Of a stretch of DNA of 64,000 nucleotides, positions 24,733 through 32,307 are shown in pieces. Made by a program: the position numbers and the translations under genes. Numbering within the stretch: position 1 is the stretch's first letter; every line of letters starts with the position of its first letter. Below the pieces are notes generated by a model. That model did no database searches. It was not told the DNA's origin and saw only the letters and a list, made by a program, of their open reading frames with translations. The stretch is taken from positions 4,547,738-4,611,737 of the forward strand of contig NZ_LR593886.1 in assembly GCF_901538265.1 (NCBI RefSeq), written 5' to 3'. Origin of the DNA: Gemmata massiliana. GTDB lineage: Bacteria > Planctomycetota > Planctomycetia > Gemmatales > Gemmataceae.

Positions 24733-26178
24733 ATGAATACCACTCCCGATCTGGCCGACTCCGAAACGCAGCGGAAGTCGCTGCCCATTCTCTCCGCGAA
24801 CGTGCCCGCTGCGACCGCGACCGGCGGGCCGATCCCCGCGCCGCCGCACACGTGCGGTTCTGGGTCGCCCGGGCCGAACATTGATTACGAACTGGTTCTC
24901 GATTGCGTTCACTGCGGGCTCTGCACCGCCAGTTGCCCGACCTACGTGGAAACGTCGAACGAGGCGGATTCCCCGCGCGGGCGCATCTACCTGATGCGCG
25001 GCGTGATTGACGGCGCGCTCAAGCTCGATAACGACGTGAAGCGGCACCTCGATCTGTGCCTCAACTGTCGCGCGTGTGAAACCGCGTGCCCGTCCGGGGT
25101 GCAGTACGGGCGGCTCATTGAGCCGTTCCGCGAGTTCATGAACGAACTCGAACCGGGGCGCCAGGTGCAATCGCTCAACGCGCTCCAGAAGCTCCTGCTG
25201 TTTCACGTGTTCCCATACCGGTGGCGGAACCGGCTGTCGCTCGCCCCGGCCCGCTTAATGCAGTGGACCGGTCTCGACTGGCTCACCGAAAAAAGCGGCC
25301 TGATGGGACTGGTCCCGCAATCGCTCCGCAGCATGAAGCAGATGCTGCCCGCGTTGAAACCGCACTACGGGCAGTTACCGGAAGTGCTGGAGCCGATCGG
25401 TAAGCGGCGCGCTCGGGTCGCGCTCTTTCTCGGGTGCGTCGCGGACTCCCTCTACCCCGACACGAACTACGCGACCGCCAAAGTGCTCCAGGCGAACGGC
25501 TGCGAGGTGTGGATTCCGCGGAGCCAGAGCTGCTGCGGCGCGCTGCATTACCACTCCGCGGAAGAAGCCCCGGCCCGTGCTTTCGCGGCTGCGAACTGCG
25601 AAACGTTCGGCGCGAACGACGCGGAAAAGTTCAAGTCGCTCGACGCGATTATCACCAACGCGGCCGGGTGTGGGTACCAGCTCAAAGACTATGCCCACAT
25701 GATGCACAACACGCCCGAGGCGGAATCCGCGGCGCGGTTCCAGAGCAAGGTGCGGGACGTGAGCGAGTTCCTGATGGAACTCGGCCCCGTGAAGCCCACT
25801 CACCCGCTGAACATCAAAGCGACGTACCATGACGCCTGCCACCTGCGACACGCACAGCAGGTTTTCAAACAGCCTCGCGCGCTGCTCGAAATGATCCCGG
25901 GTCTGGAACTGATTCCACTTCCTGAAAGCGAGCTCTGTTGCGGCGCGGCGGGGAGTTACAACCTCACGCAGCCCGAAATGGCCGATCGGCTCGGCAAGCG
26001 GAAGACCTCGAACATCGCCGCGACCGGTGCGAAGGCGCTGTTCACGGGTAACGTCGGCTGTCTAATGCAGATCACGCGGCACCTGAAGGCTCTCGACCCG
26101 GACGTGTGGTGCGCACATCCGGTCGATGCGCTGTGGGCGAGCTACAGCGGCGAAATGCCGAAGGAACTGGAAGGGTGA
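24733..26178 (+). CDS. glcF: Glycolate oxidase iron-sulfur subunit GlcF
   Basis: 481 residues. Two 4Fe-4S motifs: CVHCGLCTASCPT near residue 57 and CLNCRACETACPS near residue 113, the pattern of GlcF. The C-terminal half has two CCG (cysteine-rich) domains with CCGALHYH and CCGAAGSYN, which bind a non-cubane cluster in relatives such as HdrB. Carries electrons from GlcD/GlcE to the quinone pool at the membrane. The N-terminal 45 residues are an extra proline/alanine-rich extension. Last gene of the glc cluster before the broken lyase copy. Confidence 0.92.
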   Translation: MNTTPDLADSETQRKSLPILSANVPAATATGGPIPAPPHTCGSGSPGPNIDYELVLDCVHCGLCTASCPTYVETSNEADSPRGRIYLMRGVIDGALKLDNDVKRHLDLCLNCRACETACPSGVQYGRLIEPFREFMNELEPGRQVQSLNALQKLLLFHVFPYRWRNRLSLAPARLMQWTGLDWLTEKSGLMGLVPQSLRSMKQMLPALKPHYGQLPEVLEPIGKRRARVALFLGCVADSLYPDTNYATAKVLQANGCEVWIPRSQSCCGALHYHSAEEAPARAFAAANCETFGANDAEKFKSLDAIITNAAGCGYQLKDYAHMMHNTPEAESAARFQSKVRDVSEFLMELGPVKPTHPLNIKATYHDACHLRHAQQVFKQPRALLEMIPGLELIPLPESELCCGAAGSYNLTQPEMADRLGKRKTSNIAATGAKALFTGNVGCLMQITRHLKALDPDVWCAHPVDALWASYSGEMPKELEG

Positions 26179-26287
26179 GACTCGGACGAGCGGAACTGCG
26201 GTTCGGGGTCTAACAACTCGTCTGGGACCGCGGCATCACTGCTCTCGCACGGGCGCGAGAATCTGCGAATTCGTTTTGGGGAACCAC

Positions 26288-26412
26288 ATGAAGCTTCGCG
26301 GTATTATCTCGCCCGTCGTCACACCGATGACCGCGGACTAAGCCATAGACCTCCCCGGTCTCCGCAAGCACATCGACCTGATGCTCGCGCGGGGCGTTCA
26401 CGGCATCTTCAC
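26288..26412 (+). pseudogene. Truncated 5' copy of the dapA-like lyase
   Basis: The first 41 codons repeat the start of the intact lyase at 26973: MKLRGIISPVVTPMTAD, then TAA where the intact gene has CAA, then AIDLPGLRKHIDLMLARGVH in the same frame, ending at GIFT and a stop. By eye about 107 of 123 bases match, with almost all differences in the first half; the last 60 bases differ at one site. A good ribosome-binding site (GGGGAACC) remains. Similarity stops at 26411, where the next gene's leader begins. It is a decayed or partial duplicate, not an expressed enzyme. Confidence 0.85.
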
Positions 26413-26455
26413 TTGAGATACGCCCAACAAGTAGCCATGCTCTGCCGGAGCGCCC

Positions 26456-27022
26456 GTGTTCGGTTGCGTCATATTTCCCCTGTTGCAACTGGTGGTCACG
26501 ATAGCCGTGACCGCCGTGTCAGGGAATTTCTTCCTCGGGCTGATCAGCGGCTTCGTCGCTCTCTTGGGAGTAGCGATCGGTTGGCTGCGACTCGCCAACC
26601 GTCGCCATGCCCAGTTGATGACGGAATGGGCCATCGAGAACGGGCTTCTGGACGTGACCTTCCGGCCTCAAAATGGCTTCATCACTCCCCCGGAGATGCC
26701 CTGGTGGATGGATTGGGCGGCATACGATTTGTGGGGCGTTAACGGGCATGGCCAAAGGCAGCACTTCTACATCTTCATAACCGGCGCAGGCGACTGCCTG
26801 TTCCGGCTACGGATGAGCGCGACCACAGACAGTGATTACATTACGTTCTCAGCGGCCGACTTCGGGCGGCGCCCGCTGAGCGAAGTGTCTCAGGCCGAAA
26901 TGCTCCGTGTGATGGACGAGAAGCGAAGGCAGAAGAATCAGGCAGGAACGAACTCAGCCGAGGAACACGCCGATGAAGCTCCAGGGAATTATTCCGCCGG
27001 TCGTGACGCCGATGACCACTGA
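26456..27022 (+). CDS. Hypothetical membrane protein lodged between the lyase copies
   Basis: 188 residues from a GTG at 26456. Two hydrophobic helices at residues 1-45 (IFPLLQLVVTIAVTAVSGNF, LGLISGFVALLGVAIGWL), then a soluble C-terminal part with FRPQNGFITPPEMPWWMDW and FYIFITGAGDCLFRLRM. No family recognised. Its last 50 bases overlap the start of the intact lyase in another frame, so its natural end may be earlier or the overlap recent. It occupies exactly the space between the truncated and full lyase 5' ends, which suggests it arrived with the rearrangement. Confidence 0.6.
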   Translation: MFGCVIFPLLQLVVTIAVTAVSGNFFLGLISGFVALLGVAIGWLRLANRRHAQLMTEWAIENGLLDVTFRPQNGFITPPEMPWWMDWAAYDLWGVNGHGQRQHFYIFITGAGDCLFRLRMSATTDSDYITFSAADFGRRPLSEVSQAEMLRVMDEKRRQKNQAGTNSAEEHADEAPGNYSAGRDADDH

Positions 27023-27860
27023 CCAAGAGGTAGACCTCCCCGGTCTCCGCAAGCACATCGACCTGATGCTTGCGCGGGGCGTTCACGGCATCTTCGTGCT
27101 CGGTACCACGGGCGAGTTCTACGCGCTCGATGAGCACGAGAAGCAACAGGTCGTTGCGGCCGCGATCGCACACGTCGGTGGCCGATCGCCCGTGTTCGCT
27201 GGGACCGGGGCGGAGACCACACGCGAGGTGATTCGCCTCACGAAGATGGCCGAGAAGGAGGGCGCGGCGGGTGTGTCCGTTATCACGCCGTACTTCATCA
27301 AGCCGAACCAGGCCGAACTCTTCGATCACTTCCGCCGCATCGCAGAGAGCACCGCACTACCCGTCGTGCTGTACAACAACCCGGCCACGTGCGGGGGGCT
27401 GAGCATCGAACCCGAAACGGTCGCTCGGCTCGCCGAGGTGCCCAACATCATCGGCATCAAGGACTCGTCCGGAGACCTGCAAAACACCATCGAAATCATT
27501 CGCCAAACGCCGCGCGACACGTTCAGCGTGCTAAACGGGCGCGACACACTCATCCTCGCGGCGCTGCAAACCGGCGCGCAGGGGGCGATACCGGCGTCGT
27601 GCAACATCGCGCCGGAGTTGTGCGTCGGAATCTACGAATCGTTCGTAAAAGGTGACGTCGAATCTGCGAAAGTCTTTCAGTCGCGCTTACACGGCGTCCG
27701 GATGGCGATGAGCCTCGGCACCGGCAACAGTGCGGTGAAAGAAGCGATGGCACTTTTGGGGCGCAGCGCGGGACCGATGCGTTCGCCCGTGGCACCGTTC
27801 TCTGAAGCACAGAAGGCCAAACTGAAGGCGATTCTGGAAAAAGCCGATTTATTGGGGTAA
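26973..27860 (+). CDS. DapA/NanA-family class I aldolase or synthase
   Basis: 295-residue TIM-barrel lyase. GTTGEFYALD is the conserved pyruvate-binding loop, VVLYNNPATCG holds the catalytic tyrosine, and GIKDSSGDL holds the Schiff-base lysine. This family includes dihydrodipicolinate synthase, N-acetylneuraminate lyase and sugar-acid aldolases. Sequence alone does not fix the substrate; position behind glcDEF suggests a sugar-acid or glyoxylate-related reaction rather than lysine synthesis, which is inference. ATG at 26973 follows GAGGA and is matched by the truncated copy's start. Confidence 0.85.
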   Translation: MKLQGIIPPVVTPMTTDQEVDLPGLRKHIDLMLARGVHGIFVLGTTGEFYALDEHEKQQVVAAAIAHVGGRSPVFAGTGAETTREVIRLTKMAEKEGAAGVSVITPYFIKPNQAELFDHFRRIAESTALPVVLYNNPATCGGLSIEPETVARLAEVPNIIGIKDSSGDLQNTIEIIRQTPRDTFSVLNGRDTLILAALQTGAQGAIPASCNIAPELCVGIYESFVKGDVESAKVFQSRLHGVRMAMSLGTGNSAVKEAMALLGRSAGPMRSPVAPFSEAQKAKLKAILEKADLLG

Positions 27861-28265
27861 TTTCGGGCGAATTGAAGCGAGTAATAGGTGGTTCGTGGTC
27901 CTTTGGGAGTAGGTTCGCGGGGCGGGTGGGGCTGATTCTTACCCAGATCCCCCACACGATACGAACGTCGATCTGAGGCTCCGGCTGAAGAATCCGCGAA
28001 AAATCCTAGCGCGAGGGGCCATTCGTCTTGATAAAGTCTACCACAACCAACGGAGTTGTCCCGTTGACCGACGCCGAACGCTCGCTTCTCCCGCTCGAAG
28101 AGTCCTGGATCGCTTGTCGGAGAGCACTCCGAAAACCAGGATCGCCCGACAGGTGTGGCTAGCGGTGGTTCACCCACTCGCCAGTTCGTTCGTCCCCGCC
28201 GCGCGGTCCCGCGCGGGAAGTTGATTCAAGAAGCGGCCGGGGACCGGGCCGCGGGAGAGTTCGTT
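27861..28265. other. 405-base intergenic region upstream of the RRM gene
   Basis: No gene supported. A stretch near 28063 can be read as VPLTDAERSLLPL, faintly like the start of IS5-type transposases, but it stops soon after and has no inverted repeats. The region presumably contains the promoter of the RNA-binding protein gene. Confidence 0.4.
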
Positions 28266-28655
28266 GTGGGTAAGAAATTGTACGTCGGCAACCTGAGCTG
28301 GGGCGTTACCGATGCGCAGCTCCAAGACATGTTTGCCCCGTATGGGTCCGTCGTATCGGCCCAAGTGATCATGGACCGCGACACCGGGCGCTCGAAGGGC
28401 TTCGGCTTCGTCGAGATGGGCACCGATCAAGAGGCGCAAGCCGCTATCACCGGGATGCACGGCCAAGTGATTGAGGGCCGCCCGCTGACCGTGAATGAAG
28501 CCCGTCCGAAGGAAGGCGGCGGTGGCGGTGGCGGCGGTCGCCGGGGTGGTGGCGGCGGTGGCTACGGCGGTGGCGGCGGTGGCTACGGCGGTGGCGGCGG
28601 TGGCTACGGCGGTGGCGGCGGTGGCTACGGCGGTGGCGGCGGGCGCCGCTACTAA
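28266..28655 (+). CDS. Glycine-rich RNA-recognition-motif protein
   Basis: 129 residues from the GTG at 28266 (VGKKLYVGNLSWGVTDAQLQ). A single RRM covers residues 3-80 with RNP2 (LYVGNL) and RNP1 (KGFGFVEM). The tail is a glycine-tyrosine low-complexity domain (four GGYGGGG-type repeats ending GRRY). Such small RRM-Gly proteins are common in cyanobacteria and planctomycetes and bind single-stranded RNA, often with cold induction. The longer frame upstream is arginine-rich non-family sequence. Cytoplasmic; the tyrosine-glycine tail could support condensate formation, which is inference. Confidence 0.92.
   Translation: MGKKLYVGNLSWGVTDAQLQDMFAPYGSVVSAQVIMDRDTGRSKGFGFVEMGTDQEAQAAITGMHGQVIEGRPLTVNEARPKEGGGGGGGGRRGGGGGGYGGGGGGYGGGGGGYGGGGGGYGGGGGRRY
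28560..28643 (+). repeat. Four 21-base tandem repeats encoding the Gly-Tyr tail
   Basis: Unit GGCTACGGCGGTGGCGGCGG plus one base, at 28560, 28581, 28602 and 28623; only the final base of the last unit differs. In frame, each codes for GYGGGGG. Slippage could vary copy number between strains without breaking the frame. Confidence 0.9.
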
Positions 28656-28683
28656 AGTTCCCGATATTAGCTAAACTCTCTAT

Positions 28684-28706
28684 GGGGCGGCGGGTGTCGC
28701 CGCCCC
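28684..28706 (+). terminator. Hairpin after the RRM gene
   Basis: GGGGCGGCG (28684-28692), loop GGTGT, CGCCGCCCC (28698-28706), followed by the weakly T-rich CTTTATTC. Located 29 bases past the stop. Confidence 0.65.
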
Positions 28707-28749
28707 TCGCCCTTTATTCGGGCGCCGGTGGTCGGGATTCTCGCTCCCG

Positions 28750-29808
28750 GTGACCGCGTCTCACACTTCCAAGCAGGAACCCAGCTTGCCTACTTTGTCA
28801 AGCACCAACCTCCCCAATACCTCGCCCGAAGCCACACCGAACGAGCCGGTTCCCGAGCCGATCTTTCCGCCGCCACAGCAGGTGTTCAGCACCGGGCGCA
28901 AGGTGTTGTCGTGGGTCACAACGTTCGTCGGGGTTACGGTTCCCCTAGCCGGTCTGGTCACGGGAATCGTCCTGGCGTGGGGGTGGGGGTTCTTCGGCTG
29001 GGTCGACCTCGCACTGCTGGTCGGGATGTACCTGATGTCCATGCTGGGCGTCACGGTCGGGTTCCACCGGTTGTTCACGCACCGCTCGTTCCAAACCGTG
29101 CGACCGGTCCAAATTCTCTTCGGAGCGTTCGGGTCGATGTCGTTCCAGGGGCCGCTGCTCGACTGGGTCGGGCGGCACCGGCTCCACCACCAACACAGTG
29201 ACAAGGACGGCGACCCACACTCCCCGTACCCGCACACGCGCGGGCTGAAGGGCTGGCTCCAGGGCTTCTGGCACTCGCACATCGGGTGGGCGTTCGCGCC
29301 GATGCCGGACGGACTGAACCGCTACGCGGGCGACTGGTACCGCGATCGGACGATCCGCGCGGTCAGCGCGTTGTTCCCGCTGTGGGCGTTCCTCGGTGTG
29401 TTCATCCCGGCCGCGATCGGGTACGCTTTCGGAGGATGGAAGGGCGCACTTACCGGGTTCATCTGGGGCGGACTGGTGCGCATCCTGCTCGGGCACCACG
29501 CCACGTGGAGCGTGAACTCGATCTGCCACTTGTGGGGCAGCAAGCCCTACGCCGCCGGCGACGAGAGCCGTAACAACGTGTTGGTCGGCATCGTGGCGCT
29601 GGGCGAGGGGTGGCACAACAACCACCACGCCTTCCCGTCGTCGGCCCGGCACGGCCTCCAGTGGTGGCAGTTCGATCTGAGCTGGATCGTGATCCAATCG
29701 CTTGTACTCTGCCGGCTCGCGTGGCGGGTGCGCCTGCCCTCGCGCGGCGAACTCATCGCTCGTGCCGCGGACACCGCACCCCGTGCAGCGGCCAGTACCG
29801 CGTCGTAG
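28750..29808 (+). CDS. Acyl-lipid/acyl-CoA delta-9-type fatty acid desaturase
   Basis: 352-residue membrane di-iron desaturase. Three histidine boxes are intact: HRLFTHR, HRLHHQH and HNNHH. Hydrophobic segments near 62-100 and 205-240 form the usual membrane hairpins. It introduces a double bond (delta-9 in most relatives) into saturated acyl chains at the cytoplasmic membrane, adjusting fluidity. Start: GTG at 28750; the first 55 residues are proline-rich and poorly conserved, so a later start is possible, although no better ribosome-binding site was seen. Convergent with the small winged-helix gene across the terminator at 29836. Confidence 0.9.
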   Translation: MTASHTSKQEPSLPTLSSTNLPNTSPEATPNEPVPEPIFPPPQQVFSTGRKVLSWVTTFVGVTVPLAGLVTGIVLAWGWGFFGWVDLALLVGMYLMSMLGVTVGFHRLFTHRSFQTVRPVQILFGAFGSMSFQGPLLDWVGRHRLHHQHSDKDGDPHSPYPHTRGLKGWLQGFWHSHIGWAFAPMPDGLNRYAGDWYRDRTIRAVSALFPLWAFLGVFIPAAIGYAFGGWKGALTGFIWGGLVRILLGHHATWSVNSICHLWGSKPYAAGDESRNNVLVGIVALGEGWHNNHHAFPSSARHGLQWWQFDLSWIVIQSLVLCRLAWRVRLPSRGELIARAADTAPRAAASTAS

Positions 29809-29835
29809 TATTTGGTTGGAAGTATGTGGTTCTCG

Positions 29836-29862
29836 GAAGCCCCGCGACTTTCGCGGGGCTTC
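29836..29862. terminator. Bidirectional terminator between desaturase and winged-helix gene
   Basis: GAAGCCCCGCGA (29836-29847), loop CTT, TCGCGGGGCTTC (29851-29862): a perfect 12-base stem followed by TTGCACTT on the plus strand. Confidence 0.8.
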
Positions 29863-29868
29863 TTGCAC

Positions 29869-30102
29869 TTAGGTGCTTTCGCAGTCGGAAGCCTTTTCCC
29901 TCCCTGCCTCGGTAAGACCGAAGAGCGAAGCGCGCCCACTGTTGAGGCGCTCGAACCATTCGTAGTTGAGGACGCGCTCGACCGCATGGCGCGAAGAACC
30001 TGTTTTGGCCGCGATCTGTTGAATCGTGAGCGGTCCGCGTGCGGCAAGAACCTTTAGAACCGCCAACCGGCGTTCCGTGAGTGTCGAAAATGGGTCGGGC
30101 AT
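29869..30102 (-). CDS. Small winged-helix DNA-binding protein
   Basis: 77 residues: LTERRLAVLKVLAARGPLTI, QQIAAKTGSSRHAVERVLNY (recognition helix) and the wing segment FERLNSGRASLFGLTEAGRE. A single MarR/IclR-like winged-helix domain with no effector domain. Probably a transcriptional regulator acting as a dimer; the target is unknown. The coding sequence uses less G/C at third positions than its neighbours. It begins 178 bases before the LptE-like gene's end on the same strand. Confidence 0.78.
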   Translation of the reverse strand: MPDPFSTLTERRLAVLKVLAARGPLTIQQIAAKTGSSRHAVERVLNYEWFERLNSGRASLFGLTEAGREKASDCEST

Positions 30103-30280
30103 GAGGGCGACAATCAGACCGGGAGAGAATCATCAAGCGGTGAATGTAATAATAGTAGAACGGGAAAAGGTAAGAAGTGGCGAAGGGATCACTGTCGTTA
30201 CTCACGCCGCAACACGCGGGCTGCCAATGATTTAAGTGAACCTCTGGTGCCCGCGTGTGAAGTCGTATTGGGTTCTCGGC

Positions 30281-30955
30281 TCACCGCTTGTTCGTGTTTT
30301 CCGTGCGATCCCATTTCCGCTCCATCATCGACACGATCTGGACCGCGATTTGTTCCGTAATGCGTTTCGAGGCCGAGGCGTTCGTTTCGCCCAGTTCCGG
30401 CAACAGGCGCCCCGTAGCGAGGATGCTCGCGGGGAGCAGATCCTCGCGGTCCTTCACCACGGGCGGGACCGGGACGTTCGGGTCGAACGGGATCGGCGGG
30501 CCGTCGAGTTCGCCGGGGCGCGGCGCGCGGCGCGGGTTGGAGAGGATCGTGCCGTCGCGCAGGTCGCGCCACACCACGTCCACCCTCACTGCGATTTCCC
30601 CTTCGCGCAACTGGTTCTGCTGGTTGCGGTTGAGCAGCGTTTTGGAGATCGAAACGATGTTGCCGAGCAGCTCGGTATCGGCCCTGCTCACATCAGACGT
30701 GACACGGAACGGCGTTGTTTTGCCGATCTCGCGGATCACCGCCTGGGTAACGTCTTCCTCTAACCCTCGGTACGGGGTCGTTTGGAACGCCCGGTTGTTG
30801 AACGTTGGGACGTACACGGTCTTGATATTCGGGTCGTACAGCGCATCCGCGCCGGCGCGGTAGCCGAAGATCTGGAACCCGTTCTGGCACCCGGTCACCA
30901 GCGCGAGCGCGGCGGGGGCACCGAACGCGAGGAACTGTCTGCGGCTGATAGCCAT
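30281..30955 (-). CDS. LptE-like outer-membrane lipoprotein
   Basis: 224 residues. The N-terminus combines a twin-arginine motif (SRRQFLAFGAPAALALVTGC) with a lipobox cysteine, so it should be an exported lipoprotein. The mature protein matches the LptE pattern: IKTVYVPTFNNRAFQTTPYR, the RADTELLGNIVSISKTLLNR strand-rich core and a C-terminal helical end. LptE plugs the LptD barrel for lipopolysaccharide assembly. It is the third gene of a minus-strand run with recO and a TPR lipoprotein, the latter also outer-membrane related. Confidence 0.78.
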   Translation of the reverse strand: MAISRRQFLAFGAPAALALVTGCQNGFQIFGYRAGADALYDPNIKTVYVPTFNNRAFQTTPYRGLEEDVTQAVIREIGKTTPFRVTSDVSRADTELLGNIVSISKTLLNRNQQNQLREGEIAVRVDVVWRDLRDGTILSNPRRAPRPGELDGPPIPFDPNVPVPPVVKDREDLLPASILATGRLLPELGETNASASKRITEQIAVQIVSMMERKWDRTENTNKR

Positions 30956-31002
30956 TCGTGTCGGGTGTTAGAGTTTGGTGGTTCCCGTTCGCAGGCACGG
31001 AC

Positions 31003-32250
31003 TCAGGGCCGCGTGTTACCCGTGCCGTCCGACGGCGGGGGGCCGCCCACGGGCATCAGACTCGGGTCGACGCGGGGGCGGTCCTTCTCGTCATCGGGCG
31101 CGGTCTGGTGCCTGCCGAACAACTCGTTCCACTTGGCCTTAGCGATCGCGAACGGGTCGTTGCCCGGGGCCGGGCGCCCGTCGTGCATGAGCTTCACCAG
31201 CCGGTCCTTCTTCTCGGTGGCGAGGTCCGAGTACCGCGTGCCCGCGTAGCGCCGGCGGACGAGTTCGTAGTAGAAGACGGCGGACCCGGGGTGCCCGGTG
31301 CGCTCGTAGTATTCGGCCGTCAGGAAGTCCTTCTCGGCCTGTTGCGAGCGGATCGCGAACTTCGCCCGGGTCAGTTTCTCGGCCTTCGACGGGTCGTTCG
31401 CCAGTTCCGGGACCGTGGCCTCCGCGACCTGGATCAGGTGCAGCGCCTCGGCACACTTGCGGCCGTCGTAACTCGCGCCCCCGGTCGCGTTGTTCTTCGC
31501 CTGGATCGCGAACGCCATTGCCTCCGGGCGCAGCGGGCTGTCGGAGTGCAACTCGACCAGTTGGCTGAAGAACTGGTCGGCCTCGTCGAAGTTCCCGCGA
31601 ATGAAGTTCACGTACCCGCACCAGAAGATGGCCTTGTCCGCGGTCGGCCCGGTGATGTCGTGCGTGTGGATGCGCTCCAGTGCTTCCAGCGTGCGCCCCT
31701 CCTGGTCGATCGCGGGGCGGCTGCGGTCGAGCGGCTTGGGCCAGCTCGGGTGCCAGCGGAGCACGCCCGTTTCACCGGCCGCGACGCGGCGGTCCTTCTC
31801 GGCGCGGAAGTCGTTGAGCCAGAGGTCGCAGATCTCGAACATGCGGGCGCAGCAGTCGCGCCGGTAGGTGCCGGTCGGGAAGTCGATGAGCACCTTGTGG
31901 TACGTGTCGGCGGCCTCCGGGTACTGGCCGAGCTTGTACCGGCACTCGGCCTGCATGTACCGGGCGCGCTCCGCGAGGGCCGCGGGGTTGCCCTGGTTGT
32001 CCGCGAGCGTGCGGAACTCGCTACGGGCCTTGTCGTACTGCTGTTCCTTGAACAGTTGCTCGGCTGCGGCCAGCTTTTCTTCGGCACGCGGGTCGTCGTA
32101 GTGCGAACTGAAGAGCGGGGCGGTCGCGTTGGTGACGCGCTCCTTGAAATTGCGCGCGGTGTGGCACCCCGGGGCGCACAGCAGCACGGCCGCCGCAACC
32201 AGCACACCGGTGCGCCCCGGTCGGACCCTGCTGTCGGCTGGCTTCGGCAT
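31003..32250 (-). CDS. TPR lipoprotein, BamD-like
   Basis: 415 residues from the ATG at 32250, preceded by AGGGGAGCG; an alternative GTG at 32304 adds 18 charged residues before the signal. A hydrophobic segment ending LLCAPGC looks like a lipoprotein signal (the lipobox is imperfect). TPR-type helices follow: EEKLAAAEQLFKEQQYDKAR, RARYMQAECRYKLGQYPEAA, FIRGNFDEADQFFSQLVELH and a final YRRRYAGTRYSDLA-type repeat, a pattern used by BamD/YfiO. BamD supports outer-membrane protein insertion. The adjacent LptE-like gene supports an envelope-biogenesis role. BamD itself is about 245 residues, so this is a longer variant. Confidence 0.75.
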   Translation of the reverse strand: MPKPADSRVRPGRTGVLVAAAVLLCAPGCHTARNFKERVTNATAPLFSSHYDDPRAEEKLAAAEQLFKEQQYDKARSEFRTLADNQGNPAALAERARYMQAECRYKLGQYPEAADTYHKVLIDFPTGTYRRDCCARMFEICDLWLNDFRAEKDRRVAAGETGVLRWHPSWPKPLDRSRPAIDQEGRTLEALERIHTHDITGPTADKAIFWCGYVNFIRGNFDEADQFFSQLVELHSDSPLRPEAMAFAIQAKNNATGGASYDGRKCAEALHLIQVAEATVPELANDPSKAEKLTRAKFAIRSQQAEKDFLTAEYYERTGHPGSAVFYYELVRRRYAGTRYSDLATEKKDRLVKLMHDGRPAPGNDPFAIAKAKWNELFGRHQTAPDDEKDRPRVDPSLMPVGGPPPSDGTGNTRP

Positions 32251-32307
32251 CCTGCGCTCCCCTTCGTCCCACTCCCGAACCCACATCTCGGTGCCCCTCG
32301 GCACTCG

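Noticed and set aside
28055-28160. Transposase-like start (VPLTDAERSLLPL)
   Set aside because: Similarity to IS5-type openings stops after about 13 residues, with no catalytic part or terminal repeats.
28560-28643. Tandem repeats as a possible CRISPR array
   Set aside because: No spacers; units are contiguous, 21 bases and in frame with the RRM protein.
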